From: Bacteroidales bacterium UBA4363
Lineage (GTDB): Bacteria; Bacteroidota; Bacteroidia; Bacteroidales; Paludibacteraceae
Direction of reading: 5' to 3'
Assembly (NCBI GenBank): GCA_002393965.1
Contig: DGSL01000001.1
Span: 25,388 to 89,387 of the forward strand
Length of the DNA: 64,000 nt
The position numbers and the translations under genes were made by a program. The notes under the pieces are model-generated. The model searched no databases. It had not been told where the DNA came from and worked only from the letters and a program-made list of their open reading frames with translations. Below, in pieces: positions 17,883-26,908 of this stretch. Position 1 is the stretch's first letter, and every line of letters starts with the position of its first letter.

Positions 17883-20800
17883 ATGCTTATAGACAACAAG
17901 ACGAACAGATACCCTGATTCAGGATTCAATATCGTTACCGTATGGGATTTTATTAATGAATTCTCAGGGAAATCGTCTGAACAGGTAGGTAACATGGATA
18001 TTGTTACTGGATATTTTACCATTCGGGCTCTTAGTAAACTCTATCATGAATTACCAGAGGAAGACGTGTTCCGTATTGTGTCTTCTGAAATGGTCATGCA
18101 GGAAGAGGATAAGAATCACATCATAGACTTACTGAATGGCGATATGGGCATAGAGACAACTCTCAATCTTGATGAGTATGCTCGTGATGCCAAAGCTTTC
18201 TTGCAGCGCAACTCTGTTCAGGTTAAGGCCATCGTTAATGCTTTTTGCCATGCAAAGGCATACATGTTCAAGAACAACAATCCAAAGAACGATAGTTTTT
18301 ATCTAACGGGCAGTAGTAACCTTACGGATGCAGGTCTTGGCTTGAAAACTACGTCAAACATTGAACTGACAATGGGTGACCCGGTTAAGTTGAGTGACAA
18401 GGATTACAAAGAGGTTTGTTCTTGGTTTGAAGATATATGGAAGATGGCAGCCGACAAGATTCCTTCTGATTCGACCAATCCCAAATCTGAAAAGATAAGT
18501 GTCAAAGACTATTTCATCAAGAAGATTGATGACTATTTCCGTCGCTATACTCCTGAAGAGATTTATTATAAGATTCTTTTCGAGCTGTTCAATTCTGATA
18601 TTGAACTTGACGGCTCAATAGAGCATAGACAGGATATGTCGCTACTTCAAACAAGCGAGATTTGGAAGACTTTATTCAAGTATCAGCAACAGGGGGTGAT
18701 TTCCCTTATTAAGATGCTACGCAAATACAATGGGGCCATTCTTGCCGATGCTGTTGGACTTGGTAAAACGTTCTCTGCTCTTGCCGTCATCAAGTATTTC
18801 CAGACACAGAATTATGTAACAGTCTTACTATGTCCGAAAAAGTTGGAACAGAACTGGACGCAATACCTAAAGCGTCATGGCTCTCGCTTCGACAAGGATG
18901 AATTTGATTATATTGTACGATTCCATACTGATCTTCAGAATGACCGCTTGCAAAATGCCTATGATGATGCACCTCTTAGTTGGCTACAGTCGCGGAAGAA
19001 AGTGCTGATTGTCATTGATGAGAGTCACAACCTGCGCAATGAGAAATCTGGTCGTTATCAAGACCTGCTCCTAAATCTCATCCAGAACAAGAATCCTGAA
19101 AGCGGAAGAGATGTAAAGGTGTTGATGCTATCAGCTACACCAATTAATACAGGTCTTAACGATGTCAAAGGACAATTCAATCTCATAGGTCATGGTCAGG
19201 ATGATGCCTTTGACAATGAGGATTTCAACATTGAGTCTTTAAAGAATCTCTTTGCCGATAGTCAGCGTAAATATACGCAATGGTGTAGTGACCCAGACCG
19301 CACCATTGGCTCATTCATATCCCTGCTTCCTCCAAAGTTCTTCAATCTAACGGACAAACTGATAGTTGCCCGTACCCGTAAACTCATAGAAAACACGCTT
19401 GGTGAAGATCTCGGATTTCCGAATAAGGAAAAACCAGATAATGTTTATCAAGGTGTTGACCACTTTGGCAAATATCATTCCACGGATGAAATCTATGCCG
19501 CTTTTGATGCTTTGAGCCTCACAGCCTACCAGCCAAGTCTTTTTCTCCATGCCTCACGCAAGGAAGCGGAAAGAGAAGCCTCTGGCGATTGGAACGACGA
19601 TGTAAACCGTGAGCGCTTCCTTGTCAAGATGATGGGAATTCTGTTTATGAAGCGTTTGGAAAGTAGTTGGCATTCTTGTCGTACAACCATCAAGAAGGTC
19701 CTTGAAGTTCATGAGCAGACACTTGCAAAGGTTGTGGCTTTTAAGGAACAGAAGGCATCAGGGAAAATTGATGTGGATATACCTGATGATGACGAGAATA
19801 ACGATATAGATGACATCTTTACCCTCCGAAAGGGAACCATCAACTTAGCCGACATGAAGAATCTTGGCGGCTTCGAAAGAGGGTTGCGCATGGATGTCAA
19901 CAAACTACAAGCTATTTGTGAAAGCTTAGATGCCTATGCAGAAGACTACAAAAACGGTTTTGAGCAGGACTTGAAATTGGAAAGGTTGATTGCTATTCTT
20001 CAAGAGAAATGCCAATCAACAAATAAGAAAGTGGTTATCTTCACCGCATACGCTGACACCGCTAAGTTCATCTTCGATGAGTTAGAAAAACGTGGCTTTA
20101 CTCGCATGGCATCTGTCTCTGGCCAGGAGATTCATTCTACTGGTAATCATAATACTACCAATTTCAATGAGGTTCTGCAAAGTTTTGCTCCTTATAGCAA
20201 GCTGTACAAGGAGTTGGATTGGAGTGACCTTTTTGAAGATGCAAAGCTCAGTCGTGAGGAATACTACGATGATAATAAACGCCGTTGGATCGTACCTTAC
20301 GATTTGTGGCAACAATTGATTCGGGAAAGGAGGCCTAACTTTAAGAGACTGTTGGAAGATGGTATTGACATCCTCATTGCCACCGACTGTTTGTCTGAGG
20401 GTCAGAACTTACAGGATGCCGATATGCAAATCAATTATGATATTCATTGGAATCCCGTTCGCCTTATTCAGCGTTTTGGACGTATTGACCGTATCGGTTC
20501 GCCCAACAAGTCTATCCGCTGTGTCAACTTCTGGCCTGCAAAGTCCTTTGAGGACTATCTCCATTTGGAAACTCGCATCATGAACCGTATGGTGGCGATG
20601 AATCTTGTTGGCTCAGAAACTCAACAACTGAATGATGCATACCTGAAGATGGAGGCAGACAATCCGCTGCAAGACAAGAATGCAGACCGCCTGTTGGAAG
20701 AATTGCAGAACAACAGTATCTCCGACATCGAATCACCAAGGACACTTTCACTGAAGGATTTCTCTTTTGAAGTTTATCGCCAGGATTTGATTGACTATTT

Positions 20801-21302
20801 CGAGACGCATAAGGAGGTGTTCCGTAAAATGCCAAGTGGTATATTCTCTGGCTTCCGTTTTGATGACAGTCTATTCGAAAAGATACCTGAGAGCCTTGTT
20901 GCTGTCGTGGGTTATCCTCACAGAGATCAAGGAAGTAAGAAGCCATACTCAGAAATATATCTCATGTGCCAGCCTGTAGATCCTCGCATCTCTGCTACAT
21001 ATCAGGAATTGAATCGCGCAGAAGTGTTGGAATTCCTACGTAAGAATAAAACACAAGACCGTTTCGTGCCTAAATGGATAGAGAAGAACAATAGCGAACG
21101 GTTGAAGAGACTTTCCGACATTATCCAGAAATGGATGGAATCAAAGGTTCCGCAACAAGCCACTGCTGCTATTCTACAAATTGCGCAGTCAAGGAAATCT
21201 ATTCTCCAGCTTCCAAAGCAAGAGAAGAATGCCCAGCTATTAGAAGAGAAATTCAAGAAAGAGAATTTTGATTTGATAGTTTGGGAGTACGTGAGTAAGT
21301 AG
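17883..21302 (+). CDS. PLD-domain SNF2-type helicase, defence-associated
   Basis: About 1139 residues from the ATG at 17883 (a TTG at 17874 is also in frame). The N-terminal ~190 residues are a phospholipase D-like domain with a single HxK...GSSN motif (HAKAY at about 123-127, GSSNLT at about 143-148). A SNF2/superfamily 2 helicase follows: Walker A DAVGLGKTFSAL (Lys near 295), Walker B IVIDESHNLRN (about 377-387), motif III LSATPINTG, and motifs V-VI TDCLSEGQNLQ with QRFGRIDRIGS near 833-870. The C-terminal ~270 residues have no motif I recognise. One HKD per chain suggests a dimeric nuclease. It heads an operon with a large N6-adenine methylase 33 bp downstream, so it probably acts as the DNA-translocating restriction component. 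Resemblance to DISARM DrmD is by helicase class only; DrmA and DrmB are absent. Confidence 0.88.
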   Translation: MLIDNKTNRYPDSGFNIVTVWDFINEFSGKSSEQVGNMDIVTGYFTIRALSKLYHELPEEDVFRIVSSEMVMQEEDKNHIIDLLNGDMGIETTLNLDEYARDAKAFLQRNSVQVKAIVNAFCHAKAYMFKNNNPKNDSFYLTGSSNLTDAGLGLKTTSNIELTMGDPVKLSDKDYKEVCSWFEDIWKMAADKIPSDSTNPKSEKISVKDYFIKKIDDYFRRYTPEEIYYKILFELFNSDIELDGSIEHRQDMSLLQTSEIWKTLFKYQQQGVISLIKMLRKYNGAILADAVGLGKTFSALAVIKYFQTQNYVTVLLCPKKLEQNWTQYLKRHGSRFDKDEFDYIVRFHTDLQNDRLQNAYDDAPLSWLQSRKKVLIVIDESHNLRNEKSGRYQDLLLNLIQNKNPESGRDVKVLMLSATPINTGLNDVKGQFNLIGHGQDDAFDNEDFNIESLKNLFADSQRKYTQWCSDPDRTIGSFISLLPPKFFNLTDKLIVARTRKLIENTLGEDLGFPNKEKPDNVYQGVDHFGKYHSTDEIYAAFDALSLTAYQPSLFLHASRKEAEREASGDWNDDVNRERFLVKMMGILFMKRLESSWHSCRTTIKKVLEVHEQTLAKVVAFKEQKASGKIDVDIPDDDENNDIDDIFTLRKGTINLADMKNLGGFERGLRMDVNKLQAICESLDAYAEDYKNGFEQDLKLERLIAILQEKCQSTNKKVVIFTAYADTAKFIFDELEKRGFTRMASVSGQEIHSTGNHNTTNFNEVLQSFAPYSKLYKELDWSDLFEDAKLSREEYYDDNKRRWIVPYDLWQQLIRERRPNFKRLLEDGIDILIATDCLSEGQNLQDADMQINYDIHWNPVRLIQRFGRIDRIGSPNKSIRCVNFWPAKSFEDYLHLETRIMNRMVAMNLVGSETQQLNDAYLKMEADNPLQDKNADRLLEELQNNSISDIESPRTLSLKDFSFEVYRQDLIDYFETHKEVFRKMPSGIFSGFRFDDSLFEKIPESLVAVVGYPHRDQGSKKPYSEIYLMCQPVDPRISATYQELNRAEVLEFLRKNKTQDRFVPKWIEKNNSERLKRLSDIIQKWMESKVPQQATAAILQIAQSRKSILQLPKQEKNAQLLEEKFKKENFDLIVWEYVSK

Positions 21303-21335
21303 TTAGCAATGCATCCATTAGATTAAATACGCCAT

Positions 21336-24300
21336 ATGAATACAGTCCTAAAAAAGTTTGTCAACGAATCATTGTTTGATGCAAGTGCAGCACTTCTTGA
21401 ACATCTGCACATTGTTTTTAATGAAGTGACTCGTATTCCTGTTCCATTCGAGAGCCTATATCCTCAGCAACTTACAAAAGCGTTGCAGGATGTATTGGTA
21501 AAAGTGGAGCATACATATTTCATAGGAACTGTTGATGAATCATCTTTGTCTGGTTATGCTGGCACCCTTGATGCTGCGGATGTAACAGGTCGTGCATCTG
21601 AAGGGAAATATACTGGTATGATGGTTTTTGCAGTTGAGATGCATCCAGACTCAACACTTACTCGTTCTGAAAGTGCCATCCTGACTCGTGGTTTCAACCG
21701 AATAGCATCTGCTCAGCCTGTTATCTTGTTTATTAAGCAGGGTAACGAGTTGGCTCTATCAACTTGTGAGCGTAGTGAATATACGCAGCAATGGCGTGAC
21801 GGAGAGAAACTCGGTAAGGTGAGTATTCTACGCGGTATCAACTGCTTGAATCCTCATCGTGGACACATTGATATCTTGGCTTCTATTGGCGATAAGACTT
21901 ATCCAAACTATGAGGAACTTTACAAGCACTGGATGGAAGTATTCTCCAGTGACCTGCTTACCAAGAAGTTCTACTCAGAACTCAGTGACTGGTATGCCTG
22001 GGCTGTACAGGTGGCACGCTTTCCGAACGATCTTACAACTGACGCGGACGACGAGAAGTTTAATCACGAGAGTTGTATTCGTCTTATTACACGTCTCATT
22101 TTCGTGTGGTTCCTCAAACAGAAGCATCTTATTCCTGAGGAGTTCTTCGACGAGAGATACATCAAAGAGCACTTCATTGATGAGTTTAATCCACAAGACC
22201 GTAAGAATTTGCTTTATAATCCGGAAGAAAGTAAATACTACCGTCTCATTCTTCAAAACCTCTTCTTTGCTATGCTCAACTGCCCTATTGTGGCAGAAGG
22301 CAAAGACACTCCTAACAACCGTCGTTTCCGTGGAGATGGTCAGAAAGGTTTTTTGCGCGAAGGCTACAATGTCAACAACCTCATGCGTTACAAGGCTGAC
22401 TTCAAAAAAGGAGGCGCAGATGAGTTCGTACAGATGGCTAACAGTCATGTACCATTCCTTAATGGCGGTTTATTTGATTGCCTGGACAAGAAACCGGAGA
22501 AACTCTATTACGATGGCTTCTCAGAAAGGAAAGAGTCGCTGGAACAGCTATATCTTCCAGACTGGCTCTTCTTCGGTGATGAAGTGGGACGAAGCATTGA
22601 CCTTTCACAATGGTATGGCGATAACAACAAGAAGAGTGTTTCGGCACGAGGCATTATTGACATCTTGAAACGTTATAACTTCACCATTGAAGAGAACACA
22701 CCTCTTGACCAGGAAGTTTCTCTTGATCCGGAACTGTTGGGAAAGGCTTTTGAGAACCTGCTGGCATCTTATAATCCTGAAACAAAGACCTCAGCCCGTA
22801 AGCAGACTGGTTCTTTCTACACACCACGAGAAATCGTACAGTATATGGTAGATGAAAGTCTGGTGGCCCACTTGAAACGTACATGTGGGGATGAGTTGGA
22901 GCCAGAGTATCGTAAACTGCTCAGTTACTCTACCGAAGAAACGACGCTTAACGAGGAACAACGAAAAGCCATCATGCAGGCTGTTTATAACTGTCGGGTG
23001 CTCGACCCTGCTTGCGGTTCAGGAGCGTTCCCTATGGGCATACTCCAGCAATTAGTTCATGTCCTACGTCAACTTGACCCTACCAACGATATGTGGAAGG
23101 ACTTCATGATCGACCTTGCCATTGAGCAGTCAAAGCTCGCTTTTGCCGAAGATGAAGAAGCGGAGCGCAAGGCTAGACTAGCCGACATAGAAGAAGCCTT
23201 TAACAAGAGCGTCAATGACCCTGACTATGCTCGCAAGCTCTATCTAATTGAGCATTGTATCTATGGCGTTGACATCCAGCCGATTGCCGTGCAAATCTCA
23301 AAACTTCGGTTCTTCATTTCGCTTGTTGTAGATCAAAAGCCAACTGATAATGCTGCAAACAATTTTGGCATCCGTCCATTGCCCAACCTAGAATCAAAGT
23401 TTGTGGCAGCTAACACGCTTATACCTGTAGGCTATGACGCAAGCCTCTTTGAGTCAACGGAAGAAATCTTGTCAAAGAAGACAAAACTTAAAGAGTTGAA
23501 CCATCAAATATTCCTTGCGAAACGGAACGTTGACAAGCAACGACTGAAGAAGGAAATCAAAGATACACGTCATGAACTTGCACAAGCAATAGAGAATACA
23601 GGCTTCGTTAGCCAGAGTGCAGCACAACTCTTGGCAAATTGGGATATGTTCGACCAAAACGCTTCTTCGTCTTTCTTTGATGCAGAATGGATGTTTGGAG
23701 TGAAGGATGGTTTTGATATAGTGATTGCAAATCCTCCATATGTTAACATTGCAAACATCAAACCTGATAGTTATAGAAAGCAGTTGCAGAGTTTATTCTA
23801 TTCGAATAGAAACAAATCAGATTTGTATTCTTTCTTCATAGAGAAGGGCTTTGATTTGCTAAATAAAGATGGCGTTCAATGTTACATAGTTCCTCATACA
23901 TGGAAAGCAACCGATAGTTTCAAAAATTTGCGTGAAATTATATTCAGGCATCATAGTTTGGTGCAAATTGTGAACCAGAAGATGGGAGTGTTTGACGCAG
24001 TCGTCAATCCCATGATAATACTATTGAAGAATGTGTTTAAAGAAAACTACAATATAGACGTCTTTGATGGTATAGGAAAATTTAAGTACACTATTAATGT
24101 TCAGGAGATTAAGTCAGATCCTAATTTATCCATAGATTCAGAGTCTACTTTAGAAGAAAAGATTTTATTCAAATCAATAGAAAGATGCAAATATCGTTTA
24201 TCAGACGTAATTTCTTTTTCTAGAGGTATTAAAACGAGTGATGACAGACGCTTTATTTCAACCGAATGCGTCAATAGTGAATATAAGAAAGTTTATCGGG

Positions 24301-24866
24301 GAAGAAATATTAAAGCGTATTCCATGAATTGGGCTCATGAATACATTTGGTATCGTCCCGATTTAATGAGGGAGAAGGTCGGTTGCCTGCCTCATTCGAA
24401 AGAATACTTTGAAGTGCCAGAAAAATTGATAACTCAACGAGTAAACAGTTCTATGCAGTTGTTGGTAACTTATGATAATAAGCAAAATTATTTCCTTGAT
24501 ACTACAAATGTTTCTAACTACAAAACTTGGAATAAGCATTTTTCTTTGAAATATATATGTGGAGTCCTGAATTCCAAGGTTGTCAATTATTGGTATCCAC
24601 ATAAATACAGAATGCCAACTATTGGCGGATATGAACTTAGCTCTATTCCTATTCCAGAAGCTTCGCAAAGGCAGCAACAAGAAATAATAGACTTAGTTGA
24701 TTGTATATTATCTATGAAAGAAGCCGATTCAATGACTGACACATCTTCATTAGAAGGGGGAATTAATAGATATGTCTATCACCTCTACGGACTGACTTAC
24801 GATGAAGTTCTCATCATAGACCCTGACACACCAATAACAAGAGAAGAATATGAAAAAAAAGACTAA
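21336..24866 (+). CDS. Class I N6-adenine DNA methyltransferase with target recognition region (Eco57I/PglX-like)
   Basis: 1176 residues. The N-terminal ~490 residues are helical and of unknown fold. The methylase core starts with GSFYTPREIVQYM near 491, the SAM-binding motif I is LDPACGSGAFPMG near 555, YGVDIQPIAVQISKLRFF follows near 645, and the catalytic motif IV is NPPY near 798. The C-terminal ~300 residues contain YRGRNIKAYSMNWAHEY and a variable region typical of target recognition. The order matches Eco57I-type methylases, DISARM DrmMI and BREX PglX. No PD-(D/E)XK nuclease motif is evident, so cleavage would have to come from the PLD-helicase partner. The 3' end overlaps the next gene by 17 bp. 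Confidence 0.9.
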   Translation: MNTVLKKFVNESLFDASAALLEHLHIVFNEVTRIPVPFESLYPQQLTKALQDVLVKVEHTYFIGTVDESSLSGYAGTLDAADVTGRASEGKYTGMMVFAVEMHPDSTLTRSESAILTRGFNRIASAQPVILFIKQGNELALSTCERSEYTQQWRDGEKLGKVSILRGINCLNPHRGHIDILASIGDKTYPNYEELYKHWMEVFSSDLLTKKFYSELSDWYAWAVQVARFPNDLTTDADDEKFNHESCIRLITRLIFVWFLKQKHLIPEEFFDERYIKEHFIDEFNPQDRKNLLYNPEESKYYRLILQNLFFAMLNCPIVAEGKDTPNNRRFRGDGQKGFLREGYNVNNLMRYKADFKKGGADEFVQMANSHVPFLNGGLFDCLDKKPEKLYYDGFSERKESLEQLYLPDWLFFGDEVGRSIDLSQWYGDNNKKSVSARGIIDILKRYNFTIEENTPLDQEVSLDPELLGKAFENLLASYNPETKTSARKQTGSFYTPREIVQYMVDESLVAHLKRTCGDELEPEYRKLLSYSTEETTLNEEQRKAIMQAVYNCRVLDPACGSGAFPMGILQQLVHVLRQLDPTNDMWKDFMIDLAIEQSKLAFAEDEEAERKARLADIEEAFNKSVNDPDYARKLYLIEHCIYGVDIQPIAVQISKLRFFISLVVDQKPTDNAANNFGIRPLPNLESKFVAANTLIPVGYDASLFESTEEILSKKTKLKELNHQIFLAKRNVDKQRLKKEIKDTRHELAQAIENTGFVSQSAAQLLANWDMFDQNASSSFFDAEWMFGVKDGFDIVIANPPYVNIANIKPDSYRKQLQSLFYSNRNKSDLYSFFIEKGFDLLNKDGVQCYIVPHTWKATDSFKNLREIIFRHHSLVQIVNQKMGVFDAVVNPMIILLKNVFKENYNIDVFDGIGKFKYTINVQEIKSDPNLSIDSESTLEEKILFKSIERCKYRLSDVISFSRGIKTSDDRRFISTECVNSEYKKVYRGRNIKAYSMNWAHEYIWYRPDLMREKVGCLPHSKEYFEVPEKLITQRVNSSMQLLVTYDNKQNYFLDTTNVSNYKTWNKHFSLKYICGVLNSKVVNYWYPHKYRMPTIGGYELSSIPIPEASQRQQQEIIDLVDCILSMKEADSMTDTSSLEGGINRYVYHLYGLTYDEVLIIDPDTPITREEYEKKD

Positions 24867-25620
24867 TGTTTTATTGAGATGCTTCTCAAAGTATAAGTGG
24901 CTTATATTATTAAGTGTTGCCATATTCCCTTTCATCCTAAATAGTATAATTGCCCAACAGATATGGCCGTATTGGAACGTTGCTGGTGATGCCAATAGCT
25001 GGATATGTTTTTGGGGCGCTTATGCAGGTGCAATTGGAACTATCATTATGGCAATAATAGCTGTAGAGGCATTAAAAGTCAATGCTGAGCAGTTGGAAAT
25101 CATCAAAAAACAGAATCGTCCATATTTGTTCTGTTCTGTTTCTATTTTACATCAGTACTATCCTGATTTGAAGTGTAATCAGGAAACTTACATCCTTCGT
25201 GTTGAAAATCATGGTATACAAATAGCCAAACAAGTCAAAGTAAAGATTGGCATTTCAGACGTAAGCCTTTTAACAGACCCAATATTCAAAAATAGTGTCG
25301 AAGCAATTGAAGCAACCTCTTTTTCACTTCCTGCAAAAGGAGAAAAGAATTTTATTCTTTATAATGCTATTCCAAACCCTCCGCAAGGAGAATCGAAAAA
25401 TGAGAAACGTGAAGATTTGGAAAGACAGTGGAAGTTGATCGAACAGCTAAAAATCAGCATTGTGGATGTTTCACTTAGTTGTGAGGGTTACGAAGATGAA
25501 CATGAAACCATAGCTATGAGCAGTGTAGGCTATCTGCCAACCACAACCGTGCAAATTTTAGACGCAATAAATCATAGCATTATTAAATTATCGTCTCATA
25601 TTGAGGGTGCTAAAAAATGA
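24850..25620 (+). CDS. Two-TM membrane protein in the helicase-methylase operon
   Basis: 256 residues. Two membrane segments lie near the N-terminus (about 17-35, LILLSVAIFPFILNSII, and about 55-75, GAYAGAIGTIIMAIIAVEA), joined by a short loop with WNVAGDANSWICFWG. A predicted cytosolic domain of ~180 residues follows, with KKQNRPYLFCSVSI and beta-rich segments. Proteins of this layout occur near bacterial defence genes, but I do not know their function. The gene starts 17 bp inside the methylase gene and its stop overlaps the next start by four bases, so it is expressed with the system. Confidence 0.8.
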   Translation: MKKKTNVLLRCFSKYKWLILLSVAIFPFILNSIIAQQIWPYWNVAGDANSWICFWGAYAGAIGTIIMAIIAVEALKVNAEQLEIIKKQNRPYLFCSVSILHQYYPDLKCNQETYILRVENHGIQIAKQVKVKIGISDVSLLTDPIFKNSVEAIEATSFSLPAKGEKNFILYNAIPNPPQGESKNEKREDLERQWKLIEQLKISIVDVSLSCEGYEDEHETIAMSSVGYLPTTTVQILDAINHSIIKLSSHIEGAKK

Positions 25621-25802
25621 CGAAACTTGAAACCTTATACGCCAGCATCAAGGGGTTGGAGAAACTGGGGCTAACCATAAAACGAGAAGAAGAAAGCGAG
25701 GTATGGTGTACCCAGCACCACTTCAAAACCATCAGCGACAATGGTTACATTTATGATGTTGCCAAGGACTACAAGTCACTGTATGATATTGTGACAAGGT
25801 AG
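25617..25802 (+). CDS. 61-residue protein, last gene of the helicase-methylase operon
   Basis: A small soluble protein starting in the ATGA overlap with the preceding stop. Visible segments are LETLYASIKGLEKLGLTIK, EVWCTQHHFK and YDVAKDYKSLYDIV, with a Cys-x-x-His-His cluster and a likely helix-strand-helix fold. No family is recognised. The exact four-base overlap and the lack of alternative frames argue that it is real. It could be a small accessory or inhibitor of the system. Confidence 0.65.
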   Translation: MTKLETLYASIKGLEKLGLTIKREEESEVWCTQHHFKTISDNGYIYDVAKDYKSLYDIVTR

Positions 25803-25834
25803 TTCTGTGTATATGATTTCGGGCGGAAAACGAC

Positions 25835-26908
25835 TCATTTATATGTTTTTATTAAATTCAATTTGTGTTTATAATCTTCAGGGTAATCATATACAATCCC
25901 GACACTATAACGCGCTCTTGTTATCGCGACATATAATTTTGCCTTAATCTCAGGATTTTCTATTACCGTTCCGTTAAGAAGAAAGTCTAACATCTTTTCA
26001 GTCGGGTATATTAGTACGTGATCAAATGATTTTCCTTTCACCAGTCCAAAGTTATTAGTTGGATAGTTATTATTCACTCTTGATCTAATACTATATCTTA
26101 ACTGCATGGCTTTACATTCCTCCTGATATTCATCCACATCTTGTTGCCTGACAAAATAACAACCGACCCTCTTAGACTGTTCGTTATTTCCAGAAACAAC
26201 ATGTGACATGTTTGGGAAAATAGTATCTGACAACGCACAAATATCTGCCGAGCATCGATAATTAGTATTTAAAGAATCTTTATCTATTTCTATTTGTGGC
26301 AGTTTAGAGTTAAAGAAATCCATCATTTGGCTTCTAACAAATTTCTTGTTTTTATTACCCTTCGAAGTAATAAAAACACCTTGTCTTGGATCACCGACGC
26401 ATGTAACGTCAATACTGGCATCTACAAAAGCCTTTATTAATTCTTGATCATATCCAGATAAATCTTGTACTTCATCTATAAATATTATGGGGAAAAGTGC
26501 TTTTAAGTTTTCTATAACATGCCCTTGCGTAATATCATTTAACCAAATTAAAAATTGTGCAATCTTATCTGCATAAATTGAACCATCACTTGAAAAATAA
26601 TATTCATTGCTGCCTTTACTAATATATTTCGTAGATGTACCACCTGTCAAACATACACCTTTTATGTCGTCCTTATGTTTCAAATCTTGGTATGGTTTTA
26701 CTCCATGAGCCAGCATAAAAGTATACCATGGTAAAATCGTAATATTCGGCGGAATGCACCCTATTTTTTGATAAAACCTACTTTTAATCTCTTCCACATT
26801 GTTATCTGTATAGGTTGTTATCAAAACAGGTCGTTGTTCGTGTATAGCCATATTTACCAGCGTCTCGGTTTTTCCAGAACCAGCAGCTGCTATAATCAGT
26901 TTACTCAT
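25835..26908 (-). CDS. gajB: Compact UvrD/Rep-like helicase, Gabija GajB type
   Basis: 357 residues. All superfamily 1 helicase motifs can be followed: Walker A AAAGSGKTETLV (residues 7-18), motif Ia TTYTDNNVEEIKSRF, Walker B IIFIDEVQDLSGYDQ, motif III CVGDPRQGVF, motif IV LNTNYRCSADI, motif V GLVKGKSFDHVLIYP and motif VI KLYVAITRARYSVGIVYD. The protein is shorter than the Bacillus GajB I remember (about 490 residues), so accessory subdomains are reduced. It overlaps the OLD nuclease gene by four bases, in the GajA-GajB order. In Gabija the helicase side stimulates or supports cleavage by GajA when nucleotides fall during infection. The base composition is clearly more AT-rich than the housekeeping genes. 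Confidence 0.85.
   Translation of the reverse strand: MSKLIIAAAGSGKTETLVNMAIHEQRPVLITTYTDNNVEEIKSRFYQKIGCIPPNITILPWYTFMLAHGVKPYQDLKHKDDIKGVCLTGGTSTKYISKGSNEYYFSSDGSIYADKIAQFLIWLNDITQGHVIENLKALFPIIFIDEVQDLSGYDQELIKAFVDASIDVTCVGDPRQGVFITSKGNKNKKFVRSQMMDFFNSKLPQIEIDKDSLNTNYRCSADICALSDTIFPNMSHVVSGNNEQSKRVGCYFVRQQDVDEYQEECKAMQLRYSIRSRVNNNYPTNNFGLVKGKSFDHVLIYPTEKMLDFLLNGTVIENPEIKAKLYVAITRARYSVGIVYDYPEDYKHKLNLIKTYK

Noticed and set aside
17883-24866. Calling the helicase-methylase pair DISARM or BREX
   Set aside because: DrmA, DrmB, PglZ, BrxC and BrxL are absent, and the PLD domain is fused to the helicase, so the name would overstate the evidence.
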